The translations under genes were made by a program, and so were the position numbers. From positions 2,046,001 to 2,110,000 of the forward strand of contig NC_063016.1 in the NCBI RefSeq assembly GCF_020509005.1: a DNA stretch of 64,000 nt. The letters run 5' to 3'. Below, piece by piece: positions 1 through 10,043 of this stretch (its first letter is position 1; each line of letters begins with the position of its first letter). Origin of the DNA: Fulvia fulva. Its lineage: Eukaryota; Ascomycota; Dothideomycetes; Mycosphaerellales; Mycosphaerellaceae. The notes beneath the pieces were generated by a model. It had not been told where the DNA came from and ran no database searches. It saw nothing but the letters and a program-made list of their open reading frames with translations.

Positions 1-790
1 TGTTGGAGTCGAGGCGCTGGCAGGTCTCGACGAGCTCACGGAAGCTCATAGCACCGACGTCCTTGTCCTCGAGGGCTCGAAGAAGCTCTACTGACAAACC
101 ACGGCGGAGAGTGCTCTTCTTGGTCTCTTCGTTGTAGCCGGTGAACCCGATGTCGCGGTTGAAGGCCGCGAGGTACTCGGCGAAGCTCTTGTTCTTCTGG
201 AGGAGGTTGTGGATGGCGTTCTGGGCGGTGGCTCTACGGTCTGGATCACCAAAGGCAGCACGGAGGTCCTGCATCAAGGTGAGGACGTCCGGGCAGCCGA
301 TAGTCTGCGTGGCGTTGTCGATGTAGTGTTGTACCTGAGCCGCGGCGTCTCCCCGAAGGAGGGAGAAGACGTACGTGACTTTGTCCTTCTCTTGCGGAAA
401 GTGGTCGGCATTAGCCAACAGCTTGATGGTGAGCTGTGTCTCAAATGCCTCAAACTTGCTCTTGTTGCCGTCGAACTCGTCTGGGTCGTTGACCTTCTTG
501 GAGAAGTGCTGGCGGCGGTTGTCGTCGGCGTGCGGGGCGAGGTTCTGGAAGGTGTTCACAATACCTTGAAGGTATGTTGCTTGGTTGTTTGCTTGCTCGA
601 CCTGCTGGGCGGTCTCGCGGAAAGAGGAGACGGTGCGGTTGATGAGAGCGTAGGCGGTGTCGGGGTTGGCGTTTGCCCAGGCACCGAAGGCAGCGGCGTT
701 CGAGAAGGGGATGTCAGTCCACTCACTGAAGTGGAATGGAGTGTCTTGGTTGTCGAGGTTGACACCTCTATCGGTGGCGTGGTCACCCAT
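1..790 (-). CDS. Retrotransposon gag polyprotein, partial (263 codons, open at window edge)
   Basis: An uninterrupted minus-strand frame starts at the ATG at 788-790 and reads MGDHATDRGVN..., continuing without a stop to base 1. The middle part is typical of the LTR-retrotransposon gag (capsid-like) domain: a DEFDGNKSKFEAF stretch followed by YVFSLLRGDAAAQVQ and, later, KSFAEYLAAFNRDIGF. This region normally assembles the cytoplasmic virus-like particle that packages element RNA. No zinc knuckle is reached before the edge. The frame is free of stops and keeps CAG and TGG codons, so it has escaped RIP. Assignment to Ty3/gypsy rather than another LTR clade is inferred from gag type, because no pol is visible. 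Confidence 0.8.
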   Translation of the reverse strand, partial: MGDHATDRGVNLDNQDTPFHFSEWTDIPFSNAAAFGAWANANPDTAYALINRTVSSFRETAQQVEQANNQATYLQGIVNTFQNLAPHADDNRRQHFSKKVNDPDEFDGNKSKFEAFETQLTIKLLANADHFPQEKDKVTYVFSLLRGDAAAQVQHYIDNATQTIGCPDVLTLMQDLRAAFGDPDRRATAQNAIHNLLQKNKSFAEYLAAFNRDIGFTGYNEETKKSTLRRGLSVELLRALEDKDVGAMSFRELVETCQRLDSN

Positions 791-832
791 GAGGATGACT
801 CGAGTGGTTGACGGTTTGTTGGTCTTTTGTGA

Positions 833-1352
833 TGTCAGGGCGAGAGCCTGGCCTGTGAGATGCAAGGGTGAAAGCGAGAATGCAGGTGCGAAGTGCAGAT
901 GCAAAAGGGTATGGTATGATTGCTACACAAAACAAAAGACGAAGAAAGCAAGAGAGGCCTGGGGAAGGCCAGATATTTATACGCGACCCTCGCGAGTGCG
1001 TGTCCCCGCATCAACAGGGCTAACCCGTGCGAAGCCGCGCTCAGCAGCTTTGCTCAAAACCTTATTCCAACCTGCCCTACGTTCCGAGTCTTCCACGTGC
1101 TTCTTCCAGGGTCCAGCGCAGTCGCGGGTGCTCGCGGGAGTGCCGTGAGTCACACAGTCACGAGCCGAAGTGAATCTGTCAAGGTTTGGTAGAGGGGTGA
1201 ATTTGGAGGGCTGGGTCCCGTAGCGAATGTTGCGGGGCATGTGATTCTTGGCGCTCACACACCAAGCTGGACTGTCACTTCTTGACGACTTCTGAGCACT
1301 CTGAGGCTCTTCTGTCCCCACCTTCTGTACACTCTGTGGGGAGACCATGACA
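833..1352 (-). repeat. 5' LTR (520 bp) of the left-edge gypsy-type element
   Basis: The boundaries are set by TG...CA termini and by alignment with the RIP-mutated solo LTR at 48799-49317 (519 bp), which ends at the same two points and has a target-site duplication. A TATA-like tataaatat lies on the minus strand near 970-980 and probably marks the LTR promoter. Differences between the two LTRs are almost all CA-to-TA or TG-to-TA, with the TA state in the solo copy. Confidence 0.85.
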
Positions 1353-2199
1353 GAGTGCGTGCCGTACGTTCTAGGAGCGATAGCCGTAGGGGCAGCTAGT
1401 ATTCGTGTATCCTGGAACCTTCCTCTATAATAGGTACCCCTGGAGGCCGATGTGTTCGCTTCGCAGTTGGGTTGCTATGCTACTCTGTGCCCTCGTAAGG
1501 CGGTAGTGGATGAGCTTCGGGGGGTGCTTGACCGCGGATTTTGTAGCTAACTATTCCTTAGGTTGTCCCGCTAGCTAAGGGCGTCCACTATGCCCTACAA
1601 CCTGGTTGTTCCACCTCTCTTTCCATAGTTGCTCTACAAACGATTTCTCACCTTCCTATTGTGTTGCTAGCTGTTCGTCCCTTGCCCGGTAGTTCGGCTC
1701 GTTTCCGGGTCGAATGCCCTTATACGCTAGTACTGATTCGCGGGCCCTTGCGACTGCACTGGCGATGACCTTCTGTACTGGGTACTATGCCGACTTGCCT
1801 AAGTAGGAGGTCCGTAGTCCCTAGATGTATAGGTCGATCGGCGGTATAGCGGTCTCGTGCTCAAGCATCCTCGTTAGTATCGACTTATATGCCCCGGTGA
1901 CCTTCCTTAGGCATTGGTTTTGGATCTTCGCTAGCGGCGCGACGAGTCCCTTCGATAGGCAGGCCCTCTCGCCTAAGGACCACACTTGGCTGCTATAGGT
2001 AAGGACTGGCCGTACAATAGCCGTATATAGAAGTCGTGACTGCCGGAAGTCCGCCCCCTATGTGGACGCAGTGAGCCTCTGGCATGATGCTATATTCTGT
2101 TTAGCTTTCCGTAATATTGCCTGTACGTGCTTCCTCTACCGTAGCGCCGGGTCCACCTATAGTCCGAGGATCCTAAGCTGATTTGCCGGGTTAGTCGTG

Positions 2200-3119
2200 T
2201 GCCCCTATATCTAGATAGAAGCTTGTATATTGTGGAACCGTGGCCGGCGCGTAAAGTGTATTAGATTGTACTTTTCTAGGGCAAACCGAGCCCCGTGCCT
2301 CCTAGCCTAGTCCTCGCAGATCTTGTGCTTCTCTTCTAGTAGCCTACAGTTCTCCTTAGTCGAGGAAGACTACGCTAGGATGTTTATGTCGTCTACGAAG
2401 CCGCTCGCAGCGGTGTTCTGGGATTCTAGGGCTGGGAGCAGCGTCGCTATAAAGAAGAGGAACAGAATAGGTGCTAGCGTTAAGCCTTACGGGATTCTAG
2501 TGTGGACTGCTTAAAATGGGCTTCTGTACTAGCCGACCAGGATCGACGTACTGCGGTTTTGGAGGTAGGACCGTACGAAGTTAACAAGCCACTCAGGGAG
2601 TCCTTTCGACCTTAGGATGTAGAGAAGCCGCGGGTGTGACACGTAGTCGAAGGCTCCCGATATGTCTAGGCTAAGTAAGGAAGCCACCTTGTCCCTATTC
2701 TTATACCAGATGGCCTTTACCTGAGAGGTGATAAGTTCCATCGCGGATAGCGTCGATCGCTGTGGGCGCGCACCCATCTGGGTGTCCGGGAGTAGGGAGT
2801 GTTCCTCTGCCGCCTCGGAGAGTCTCGTTGCAACCAGCTTCTCAAGCGCCTTCCTAAGAGTGTTAAGGAGCGCAATTGGGCGGTACGACTTCACCTGCGT
2901 ATAGTCTTCCTTCTGCGGCTTGCGTAGGACCACTGTCGTCGATTGTTTAAAAGCTATCGGGTGGTATCCGGTCTGTAGGCAGGCGTTGAAGATCGCTATA
3001 ACTGCTAGGGCTAGTTGATCTCTACACTTCTTTAGTAGCTCGTTTGGGATCCCATCCGGCCCCGGGGCTTTCTTCGCCGGCAACTTCCTTAGCATAGCGG
3101 TAACTTCTCCCTCGGACAC
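2200..3119 (-). pseudogene. LINE copy 1 ORF2: reverse-transcriptase domain relic
   Basis: The minus-strand stretch 3119-2529 is open for 196 codons and shows RT hallmarks: AKKAPGPDGIPNELLKK, KSYRPIALLNTLRKALEKL, a QMGARPQRST segment and the catalytic aspartate block SLDISGAFDYVSH. Past a stop at 2529 the frame continues to the second catalytic site, FVDDINILA, near 2388-2396. The FVDD variant of YxDD is common in fungal LINEs. Stops in former CAG/TGG codons show that the copy is inactive. Confidence 0.85.
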
Positions 3120-3989
3120 CTCCTGTTAGACCGCGATGCTAGGGGCTAGGGGAGTAGAGCTGTTTATGTCGCTTAGATCAGCCTCGACTGGGGGTGGGAA
3201 GAACTTGCTAGCTAGTAGACGCGCCTTGGCCTCGGGGTCGCTAACCGGGCCACTAGGCGATTGTAGCGCTAGGATAGAGAAGGAGGGGCCCTGTGTAGGG
3301 TCCTGTCGGGCCCATTTCGCTAGCTTCCACATCCTCTCTAGCTTGCCGGCGATTTCTTCCACTGTGGCCCTCCAGCCGACTGCTTTCTCCCTCCGTATTA
3401 TGGCTTTCTTCTGTTGGCATGCCTCCCTGTATACGTTCTAGGCCTCCTCGCTATAGCTGCTCGTCCACACCCGGCGGGCTCTCCTTGCTTCTCTTACTAC
3501 CGCAGTGCACTCCGGCGTCCAGTATGGTTTAGACCATGTCGTTGGTTGGGCAAGCGGAACGTGAAGTGAGGTCGCTTTTCTTATTTCGTCTATCAACCCC
3601 TGGACTGCTTCGTCTATCTCGTCTTTACTGTTGTATTGCTGCTGCGCGATCTGGACTAGCCTCTTAGAGTCATCGAGGTACGCCTAGATGTTGGCCCAGT
3701 GGGCCTTTCCCTAGTTTAGCTTAGGGGTTCTCGCTAGTGTGCGTTGTATCTGTGTCGCAATAGAGGTCCTGACTAGCATGTGGTCTGACGACGCCTCGAG
3801 TTTATGTTCGATCCCACAGTAGGTTACCGTGTAGTAGTGGCTATCTGAGATCCAGGAGAGGTCGATCGTGCCTTAGAGTCCCCCTCTCTTCTAGGTGCCC
3901 AGGTCCTTCGGGGTATTAAGGGCAATTGCGTTGCTCGCCATCAAGTCGAGTACTTCGTCGGCTATAGGGTGCGGCTGCATAAGGCTTTC

Positions 3990-4450
3990 CTAGGAAGGGT
4001 GGTGTATGTTGAAGTCTCCTACTACGATGTGGCACCCTTGTCTCTTGAGCGCACTGTCTAGGTGTCTGCAGACCCCTAGGTCGCGGCTAGACCTCGAGGC
4101 TAGCGGTTGCATGTATAGGTTGTGTATCCAGGTGCTACCTACGTGGAGGGAGGTAATATCGCCCCCGCCTTCTTCGTCTGCGTAGTACACTACCTCCCAG
4201 TCGGATTCTAGTATGTCCTTGCTGACATAGAAGCACGTGCGGGGTCTGCCGTCGCCTCGTAGGCATGTCGTGTAGCCTAGTGACTTGCAGGTCGTTGGTC
4301 TCTTATAGTGCGGGTTAATCTATGGCTCCTGGATTACAAGGACGTGGTAGACGCGCGGGTCCGCCTCGTGTAGGAAATGGTTCTAGACTATATCCTTGCT
4401 ATAGTTAACGTTATACTAGATGATGCTAAGCGTGTCGAGGCTAGTTATCG
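3990..4450 (-). pseudogene. LINE copy 1 ORF2: AP-endonuclease (EEP) domain relic
   Basis: The minus strand reads ...SRDLGVCRHLDSALKRQG then CHIVVGDFNIHHPS ending at 3990. GDFN is the conserved metal/phosphate-binding motif of exonuclease-endonuclease-phosphatase family domains in LINEs, the domain that nicks target DNA for target-primed reverse transcription. Upstream (towards 4450) the frame is interrupted by stops but is matched by the plus-strand copy at 24010-24440. Confidence 0.75.
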
Positions 4451-4479
4451 GCATCGACAATCATTTCCTCTGTATCGTC

Positions 4480-5760
4480 CTATGTCCTACTGCCCTGTGC
4501 GTCCTGGTCTACGCCTATCGGCTGTGTACTAAAGGGGAGCCGGGCCTGGTTAGATTCCCTCGCCGTAGCTAGCAGAGCACGTGGCCTCCCGTACGCCCTA
4601 GGCTACGCATCCTTTACATCGTTCTCGGCCCTAGGGCGCTTATGCCCGACCGCCGCTAGTTGGTTCCGGTGTGGGCTAGCCTCACGGTCGCCGTAGAATC
4701 TTAGGGCGACGGTTCTGTTTGTGATTGCCTTGTTTTTCGCTAGTTTCCGCTATAGGCATTCCGCACTATACGATAGGTGGTGCCCCGGACAGTTCGCGCA
4801 CCGTCTCGTAGTCGATGTACAGTCCCTAGACATATAGTCTCCTACACAGTTCGAGCAGGCCTGCTTGTTTGTGCACGTGTAGGTTTGGTGTCCATACTAT
4901 TAGTATTTGAAGCATTAGAGGACACGAAAGGATGAGGAGTGCTTTTCTACTGTCTTGAGGCTATATTGCTAGACCAGGCCTTGTTCTATCGCTAGATCCG
5001 CCGCTTTCGCGTCTTGTAGCCATACTATTAGCGCCGAGGCCTTCTTGCCTTCTAGCCATTTCCTATAGAGCCAAGTCGCCTTCTAGATTAGAGAGTTAAG
5101 AGTGACCGGGTTGTCCTCTTAGAGAGCGCGTAGGTGACCCTGGTTGGTTAGGTCAAACTCCTTAGGCATGTCGTGGACTAGGATCGTGAATTGTTTCGTT
5201 GAGACCTTCGCTAATGCCGCAACCTTAGATGCCCACTGTGGCTGTGCCTCTAGGTGCCTCCTAGCAGTAGTAGAGCTAGTATAGATCTGTAGAGTGCCGT
5301 TAGACTGTTGGTTCACTGCGACCACCCCTGGTTAGTTGATTCGTTAGGCGAGCTCCTTGTTCGATAGCTTCGCAACTTCAGCCTAGTCTTCCTTTGCTAC
5401 AATGCGGATCGTAACTGCATCGTGCGTTAGGCGGGGGCCTGGTATCGATGCCGCGACCGATGCCTAGCTATAGGGGTGTTGATTCCGGGTGGCCTTGCTA
5501 ATCGCCTAGGACGTCGTCCTCATTTCTTGTTGCCCTCGGTGATACGACAGTACAAGCGCCGTGCGTAGCTAAGTGATCATTACCTGTAGAGACCGGTAAG
5601 GGAGCTGATCGTTAGTTTCTATGCTTTTTGCGTCCTCTATAAGTTGCTGCCAGTTGTCTTAGGGGGGCTTCGCCTATAGGGCCGTAGGCGCCGTTAGTAC
5701 CGTAGCCTAGGCTGCTATTGCCTAGGAGTTGCCTAATGTAGCTAGGCACCTCCGCGGCGT
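4480..5760 (-). pseudogene. LINE copy 1 ORF1: gag-like RNA-binding protein relic with CCHC knuckles
   Basis: The minus-strand frame shows VSTKQFTILVHDMPKEFDL around 5160-5200 (typical of Tad-like ORF1) and, near 4780-4930, a run of degraded knuckles: YGHQTYTCTNKQACSNC, then CVGDYMSRDC, then CANCPGHHL. Several Cys and His codons appear as Tyr, as expected when TGC/CAC become TAC/TAT by RIP. The fragment 5325-5119 stays open for 68 codons. ORF1 proteins bind the LINE RNA; this copy cannot be functional. Confidence 0.75.
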
Positions 5761-5957
5761 TTGGAGCTGAAGAAACGGGGTGAAGAGAGCTTCAAGCTGT
5801 CCAGATTGAATGAGGTAGAACTCCCTTAGTCCTAGGGGCAGTGGCCTGCTTTTTATATCGTTGGAATGGCCTTGATAAGAGCTTTCGAATGTGTCGTGTT
5901 TTGGCGCAGAGATCGATGATTCCGCTACGCGTCGTTCTAGGGCATTCTATATATATA

Positions 5958-6191
5958 TATTAAATAGGTACGAGTTACCTAGTAGTAGAAGACGGCGGAT
6001 TATATAAAAGACAAAGAAGGACCTAATAGGATAGTATATATCTATATACAGTATCGCTAGTGTTAGTATAGGTAGATACTAGGTGTCCGGATGTTTACTA
6101 GCCTATAGGCTAGTAAACCCTAGTCACGTGATCTAGTTATATAACACACCTACACCTATATACTTGTCCTACGGCCTATATGTTCTTAACA
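5958..6191 (-). repeat. 3' LTR of RIP-degraded copia element D
   Basis: This 234-bp block begins tattaaataggta and ends ttcttaaca. In outline it equals the 235-bp LTR of copia A/B in inverted orientation: the same terminal bases (tgttgaacaggta...cttaaca), then an adjacent polypurine-tract complement (ctcctactt versus ctcccactc in copia B). Internal LTR sequence differs from A/B, so D is a related but distinct family. No partner LTR was found. Confidence 0.6.
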
Positions 6192-6408
6192 CTCCTACTT
6201 AGGCTATATAGTCTCCTACAATCCCTTTACGTAAGCTAGAGCTACCTTACAAAGTTTTAGAACTACTAGCTATTAAGGGGCTTTATTAACCTTTTAGTAG
6301 CTATGTCCTTTATATAGTAGTAGTCTACTACAATCTTCTTCTACTACTAGAGATGTCTGATATAGTTATATATAACATTAATATACTTTGACCTTTTATA
6401 TATATAGG
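6192..6408 (-). pseudogene. Copia element D, 3' end of internal region
   Basis: This AT-rich remnant corresponds to the segment between pol end and LTR in copia B (compare tactttgaccttttatat here with gtacttggacctttttatg near 57910). It is separated from the rest of D by the 5.6-kb copia A insertion and resumes at 12024. No frame is open. Confidence 0.6.
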
Positions 6409-6643
6409 TGTTAAGATGTAGCATCTCAAAGGGAGTCAACAATCAGGAAGTGATCTAGCAGCCTGAGGCATCCACAATGACTCAGCTTGTAGGGAGATAC
6501 CTTCTCTCCCCTTTAGCTTAGATAGACATCTAACACAATCAACATATTGGTTCCTGATATATTGCTGCATGCTCGTGCTATTAGTCAGTTGAAGATTGAT
6601 CTCTTACTCCACTCCGCTGCCATCCACCCGTACCTGTTCAACA
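6409..6643 (+). repeat. 5' LTR of copia A (235 bp)
   Basis: It starts TGTTAAGATG and ends GTTCAACA. It is identical to the LTR at 11789-12023, and RIP-mutated versions occur at 49443-49677 and, less changed, at 63006-63241 and 57651-57861. Confidence 0.95.
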
Positions 6644-6658
6644 GGTTATGAGCCCGGG
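6644..6658 (+). promoter_or_regulatory. Primer-binding site of copia A (initiator-Met half-tRNA type)
   Basis: Directly after the LTR comes ggttatgagcccggg. Its complement, gggctcataacc, matches the anticodon stem-loop (CAT anticodon) of eukaryotic initiator tRNA-Met rather than a tRNA 3' CCA end. Priming by a cleaved half of tRNA-iMet is established for Drosophila copia and yeast Ty5; use here is inference from sequence. Confidence 0.7.
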
Positions 6659-7091
6659 TTTGTGCAGGAATAAGAGCAACCTATATCAGTACAGGTTACT
6701 TGTATCCCTTGCTATCGTAGCAGAAAACATCTGGGAATCAGAAGTCTACCCCGTCTATCCTATCAAGGAGCTTAGTTCGATACTAAGTGATAGGTAACCC
6801 AGACAAGGACTCTGTGCGGCTTACTCAAAGCCAATACCTTGAAGATACTCTGTAGGCAGGACTGCATCGAGATACTATCAAGAAGGACTTCAAGTAAGTC
6901 ATTTGAAGCTCTGCTAGGAGAGACAGACCTGTGTCCTAGCCCCGAGACCTCACACCGCTCCTTCTTTACTTTACCAAGCAGGCCTTGGTATCCACACCTA
7001 CGAACTTTCCCATTCTACACCAGAAGCCTCAGCAGGATCTGAGCCACCACCTTGGAACATACACACCTTGTTTCATTACATCCAATTTATT

Positions 7092-10043
7092 ATGGATTCA
7101 TACCAAGAGAAGACAGAGGAGAAGGGAGGCAAAATCCCAATTCTTGGGAGGGACAATTGGAAGAGATGGTTCAACCTTCAGAGATACAAGATGGAGAGCC
7201 AATCAGCATTCTTTGCAATTGATGACCTAATGGAAGTGTCTTTTGACAACATCAAGGGCAAGACTCTGAAACTCCAAGAAGAGGCTACAACCAAAGAGAT
7301 CCTCAATACGCCAACATGGACAAGACACAATGCAGTATGCAACTTCAGTATCCTTAGTAGGATCACAGAAGAAGATGAATTTGAGCTTGAGGGCTCATGT
7401 GAATCTGGAAGAGCTGCTGAGAAGTGGGTGTATCTCTGGAACAAGTATAGCCAGGTGCTACCAACCCATGCACATGAGCTCACAAAGCAATTTGTGACCT
7501 TTGAGATGAGTGAAGAGTTCACCATCAGATCCGCATGGACACACCTGGTTTCTCTTGGAAAAAGGATTGCTGATGTTGACCCAGAGGGTCAGCATTACAG
7601 GAAAGCTGATGTGAGGATGACCCAGCTCTTAAGCTCACTGCCACCTGACTACCATGTAGCCAGGGATACTATCATGGCTCAGCCAAAGATGGATCATGAA
7701 AGGACCTTAAAGATCCTTGAAGCTCAAGAAGCCAGGTTGGATCCCTCTAAGGCTGAGTATGGCATGGCAGCCACCTGGGTCAAGCCCTCAGGTCTAGCAA
7801 GACCACTCTCCTGCCTTCTCTGTGAGAAGGATCATCTGATCAAGGACTGCCCTAGTTTGCCTGAGGCAAGAAAGGTCCTTAGATCTCATTCCCAACCACC
7901 ATCTTCCCAGAATACAACACATGTCAAGAAGAAGAGAACTCCACCACCCACTTCAAGGAGGACACCAAGAGAGAAGTCCTCTATGGAAGAACTTAAGAAA
8001 ATGGTGAAGAAACTCAGCTCTGACATGCTGTCACTCCAGAAGAACCAGGCCCAGTCTTATACCTCTAAAGCAAAGAAGACTGGAAAAGGTTTCTCCGCCC
8101 AAGAGTCACCATGCAGCTCATCCCCAGAGACAATGTCTGATGATGATGAGTATGATGAAGTGGCTCACTCAACTGCAGAAGTCCAAGGCAAGTTCCCCTC
8201 GTCAGAGTGGTTACTTGACTCCTGTGCTTCATCCCATATGACTGACCAAAGCTGCCTCTTTAGATCTATGACTCCCTTGACAAGGAAGAAATGGATCAAA
8301 GTGGGAGGTGGGTTTTTATTGGCCACTCATATTGGGAATGCAGAGATGAGTGGGAGAGCTGGCAGAAAAGTTGTTTTGGAAGATGTCCTGCTTGTACCCA
8401 AGCTAGGAGTGAACCTGGTTTCATGGAACCAGTTTAGCAAGCAGTTTGGTGTGCAACCTCCATCATTTTCTCTTGTTTCCCCCTCTGGTGAGACTGTTGT
8501 CCAGACAAAGCTCCTTGGGGGGGTTCCATTCATTGATGAGATTTCTCCTCTCCTACAAGAACGGGCACATTACTCATCATGTGCACCACCAATGGAGAAT
8601 GCCTTTGTGACTGCTCAATCAGAGACCGACCTGAAGCAGTGGGAGCTTTGGCATAGAAGATTTGCACACTTTGGGAAGAATTTACTCCAGAATCTTCACA
8701 AGGTAACAGACTTGAAAGAACCCATTCCTATCCCTAAGGATGGCTTTCACCAGTGCAGAGTATGCTCAATAGCAAAGATGAAGAAGTACAAAGGCAAAGT
8801 TACAGAGAGAAGACCTGAAAGACTTGCCCTTGTATCTATTGACATATGTGGCCCACTACCAATCTCAAGACTAGGATTCAAATACTGGCTTGAGATTGTT
8901 GACAACTTCTCTAGGAAGAAGTGGACCTTTCCTCTTAGGAAAAGAGAAGATGCTCCAGTTGCTCTCCAGAACTGGAAGATCAAAGCAGAGAGGAAATCAT
9001 CAGCGCAGCTGAAAGCAGTAAGACTTGACAATGCAAAAGAACTTATTGCATTAGTGAAGCAGTGGGAGAAGGATTTGGGGATTGGGCTCGAGCCGACTGA
9101 GGCATACAACTCTCTACAGAATGGACCAGTTGAGAGGTCAATACAAACCTCAGAGGACTCTATAAGGGCAATGCTTGAAGAGGCTAAAATGCCGGTTGAA
9201 TTTTGGCCTGAAGCACTAGAGGCCCAAACTTATATGAGGAACAAACTGCCAAATGGCCCAGATTACGATGGGTTCAAGGTTTCACCAGATGAGGCTTTTG
9301 ATGGTATCAAACCGACCATCAACCATTTGAAAGTTTGGGGATGCAAAGCTGTTGTCTATATGGACACAAGATCCCAACCTCAATGGGCAAGAAGTGACAA
9401 GCTAATGAATAGGGGTAAAGAAGCAGTGTTTATTGGGTATGTTGAAAACACAGCTAAAGCCTGGCTCTTTTGGGAACCAGACATGAGAGCTGTTAAACAA
9501 CACACACATGCAGACTTCTTTGAGGACCAGCCTGGAGGTGATATGGGTCTCAATGTTCCAACATTGAATCTACCAAGCAGTGCACCAGCTAGGAAGCCCT
9601 TAGGAAGGCCGAGGAAGAACGTATCCTTAGGACAATCTACCAACCATTCAGGCGTCCATCAGAGCCCCCCCGAAATAGATCAGCCAATTGAGAGCCCTAA
9701 AGTCGCTCAGCCGAGAAAGCTGTTTGTGCAACTTCCCCAGCCTCCGGAGAACGTAGGGGAATTTCAGAAAATCGATCAGCCAATTGAGAGAAGCTCCCTA
9801 GATCCCCAGGAAATAGACGTTACTAGGTCACAAGTGACGGTCCCTAAATCATCCCTTGGAAAGAGAAAGGCTGACTATAATGTTGAGGGCTATGACATGA
9901 AACAGAAAGCCCCAAGATCCATGGTCCCTAAGCCCGAACTAACCACTGAAGTGGGAGAAGCAATGGACCTCTCAGAGAACCTTGCTGCTTTTCACCAAGC
10001 TTTCTTTGCAGCCATGCAATCAGTGGACAGTTCAATACCATAG
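7092..10043 (+). CDS. Copia A gag-protease-integrase (983 residues up to an in-frame TAG)
   Basis: The first ATG of the long frame is at 7092 (MDSYQEKTEEKGGK). The N-terminal gag region is followed by a compact zinc knuckle near residue 241 (CLLCEKDHLIKDC). The protease active-site segment LLDSCASSHMTD lies near residue 376. The integrase has an HHCC zinc-binding part (LWHRRFAHFG ... CRVC, from about residue 515) and catalytic D584 (SIDICG), D646 (VRLDNAKE) and E681 (GPVERSIQ). The frame stops at TAG 10041-10043 and continues in phase into RT. The same TAG is present in copy B. It may be a CAG-to-TAG change at CpA or a leaky stop. The product would be made in the cytoplasm and assemble particles. 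Confidence 0.9.
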   Translation: MDSYQEKTEEKGGKIPILGRDNWKRWFNLQRYKMESQSAFFAIDDLMEVSFDNIKGKTLKLQEEATTKEILNTPTWTRHNAVCNFSILSRITEEDEFELEGSCESGRAAEKWVYLWNKYSQVLPTHAHELTKQFVTFEMSEEFTIRSAWTHLVSLGKRIADVDPEGQHYRKADVRMTQLLSSLPPDYHVARDTIMAQPKMDHERTLKILEAQEARLDPSKAEYGMAATWVKPSGLARPLSCLLCEKDHLIKDCPSLPEARKVLRSHSQPPSSQNTTHVKKKRTPPPTSRRTPREKSSMEELKKMVKKLSSDMLSLQKNQAQSYTSKAKKTGKGFSAQESPCSSSPETMSDDDEYDEVAHSTAEVQGKFPSSEWLLDSCASSHMTDQSCLFRSMTPLTRKKWIKVGGGFLLATHIGNAEMSGRAGRKVVLEDVLLVPKLGVNLVSWNQFSKQFGVQPPSFSLVSPSGETVVQTKLLGGVPFIDEISPLLQERAHYSSCAPPMENAFVTAQSETDLKQWELWHRRFAHFGKNLLQNLHKVTDLKEPIPIPKDGFHQCRVCSIAKMKKYKGKVTERRPERLALVSIDICGPLPISRLGFKYWLEIVDNFSRKKWTFPLRKREDAPVALQNWKIKAERKSSAQLKAVRLDNAKELIALVKQWEKDLGIGLEPTEAYNSLQNGPVERSIQTSEDSIRAMLEEAKMPVEFWPEALEAQTYMRNKLPNGPDYDGFKVSPDEAFDGIKPTINHLKVWGCKAVVYMDTRSQPQWARSDKLMNRGKEAVFIGYVENTAKAWLFWEPDMRAVKQHTHADFFEDQPGGDMGLNVPTLNLPSSAPARKPLGRPRKNVSLGQSTNHSGVHQSPPEIDQPIESPKVAQPRKLFVQLPQPPENVGEFQKIDQPIERSSLDPQEIDVTRSQVTVPKSSLGKRKADYNVEGYDMKQKAPRSMVPKPELTTEVGEAMDLSENLAAFHQAFFAAMQSVDSSIP

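Larger units (their letters stand above)
1..1352 (-). mobile_element. Ty3/gypsy-type LTR retrotransposon, 5' end only (LTR + gag), runs off left edge
   Basis: On the minus strand the order is LTR (1352 to 833), a 42-nt leader, then a gag reading frame from 790 to the window edge. The LTR termini read TGTCATGG...CCCTGACA. The element shows no RIP-type decay, unlike the LINE it sits in, so it is a young insertion. LINE sequence aligns with the second LINE copy up to the LTR boundary at 1353, which marks the insertion point. The 3' half, including pol and the second LTR, lies outside the window, so a target-site duplication cannot be checked. Placement in Ty3/gypsy rests on the gag type only. 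Confidence 0.8.
1353..5957 (-). mobile_element. LINE copy 1 (Tad-like non-LTR retrotransposon), RIP-degraded, 3' end cut by gypsy insertion
   Basis: Reading the minus strand from about 5957 downwards gives a 5' UTR, an ORF1 with CCHC knuckles, an endonuclease region and a reverse transcriptase, broken by many TAG/TAA codons at former CAG and TGG positions. It is the inverted counterpart of LINE copy 2 (22490-27475); the two align nearly base for base apart from RIP transitions. The 3' end is missing because the gypsy-type element inserted at 1352. The domain order (ORF1 knuckle, EEP endonuclease, RT) matches the Tad clade of fungal LINEs; clade assignment is inference. The 5' end is approximate. 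Confidence 0.8.

Noticed and set aside
209..811. 200-codon plus-strand frame at the left end
   Set aside because: It lies antisense to the gag frame (790-1, minus), which shows real retrotransposon domain sequence. The plus frame is a shadow.
7068..7091. Upstream TTG start for copia A gag-pol
   Set aside because: The first ATG in the frame is at 7092, and copy B has the equivalent ATG at 62557.
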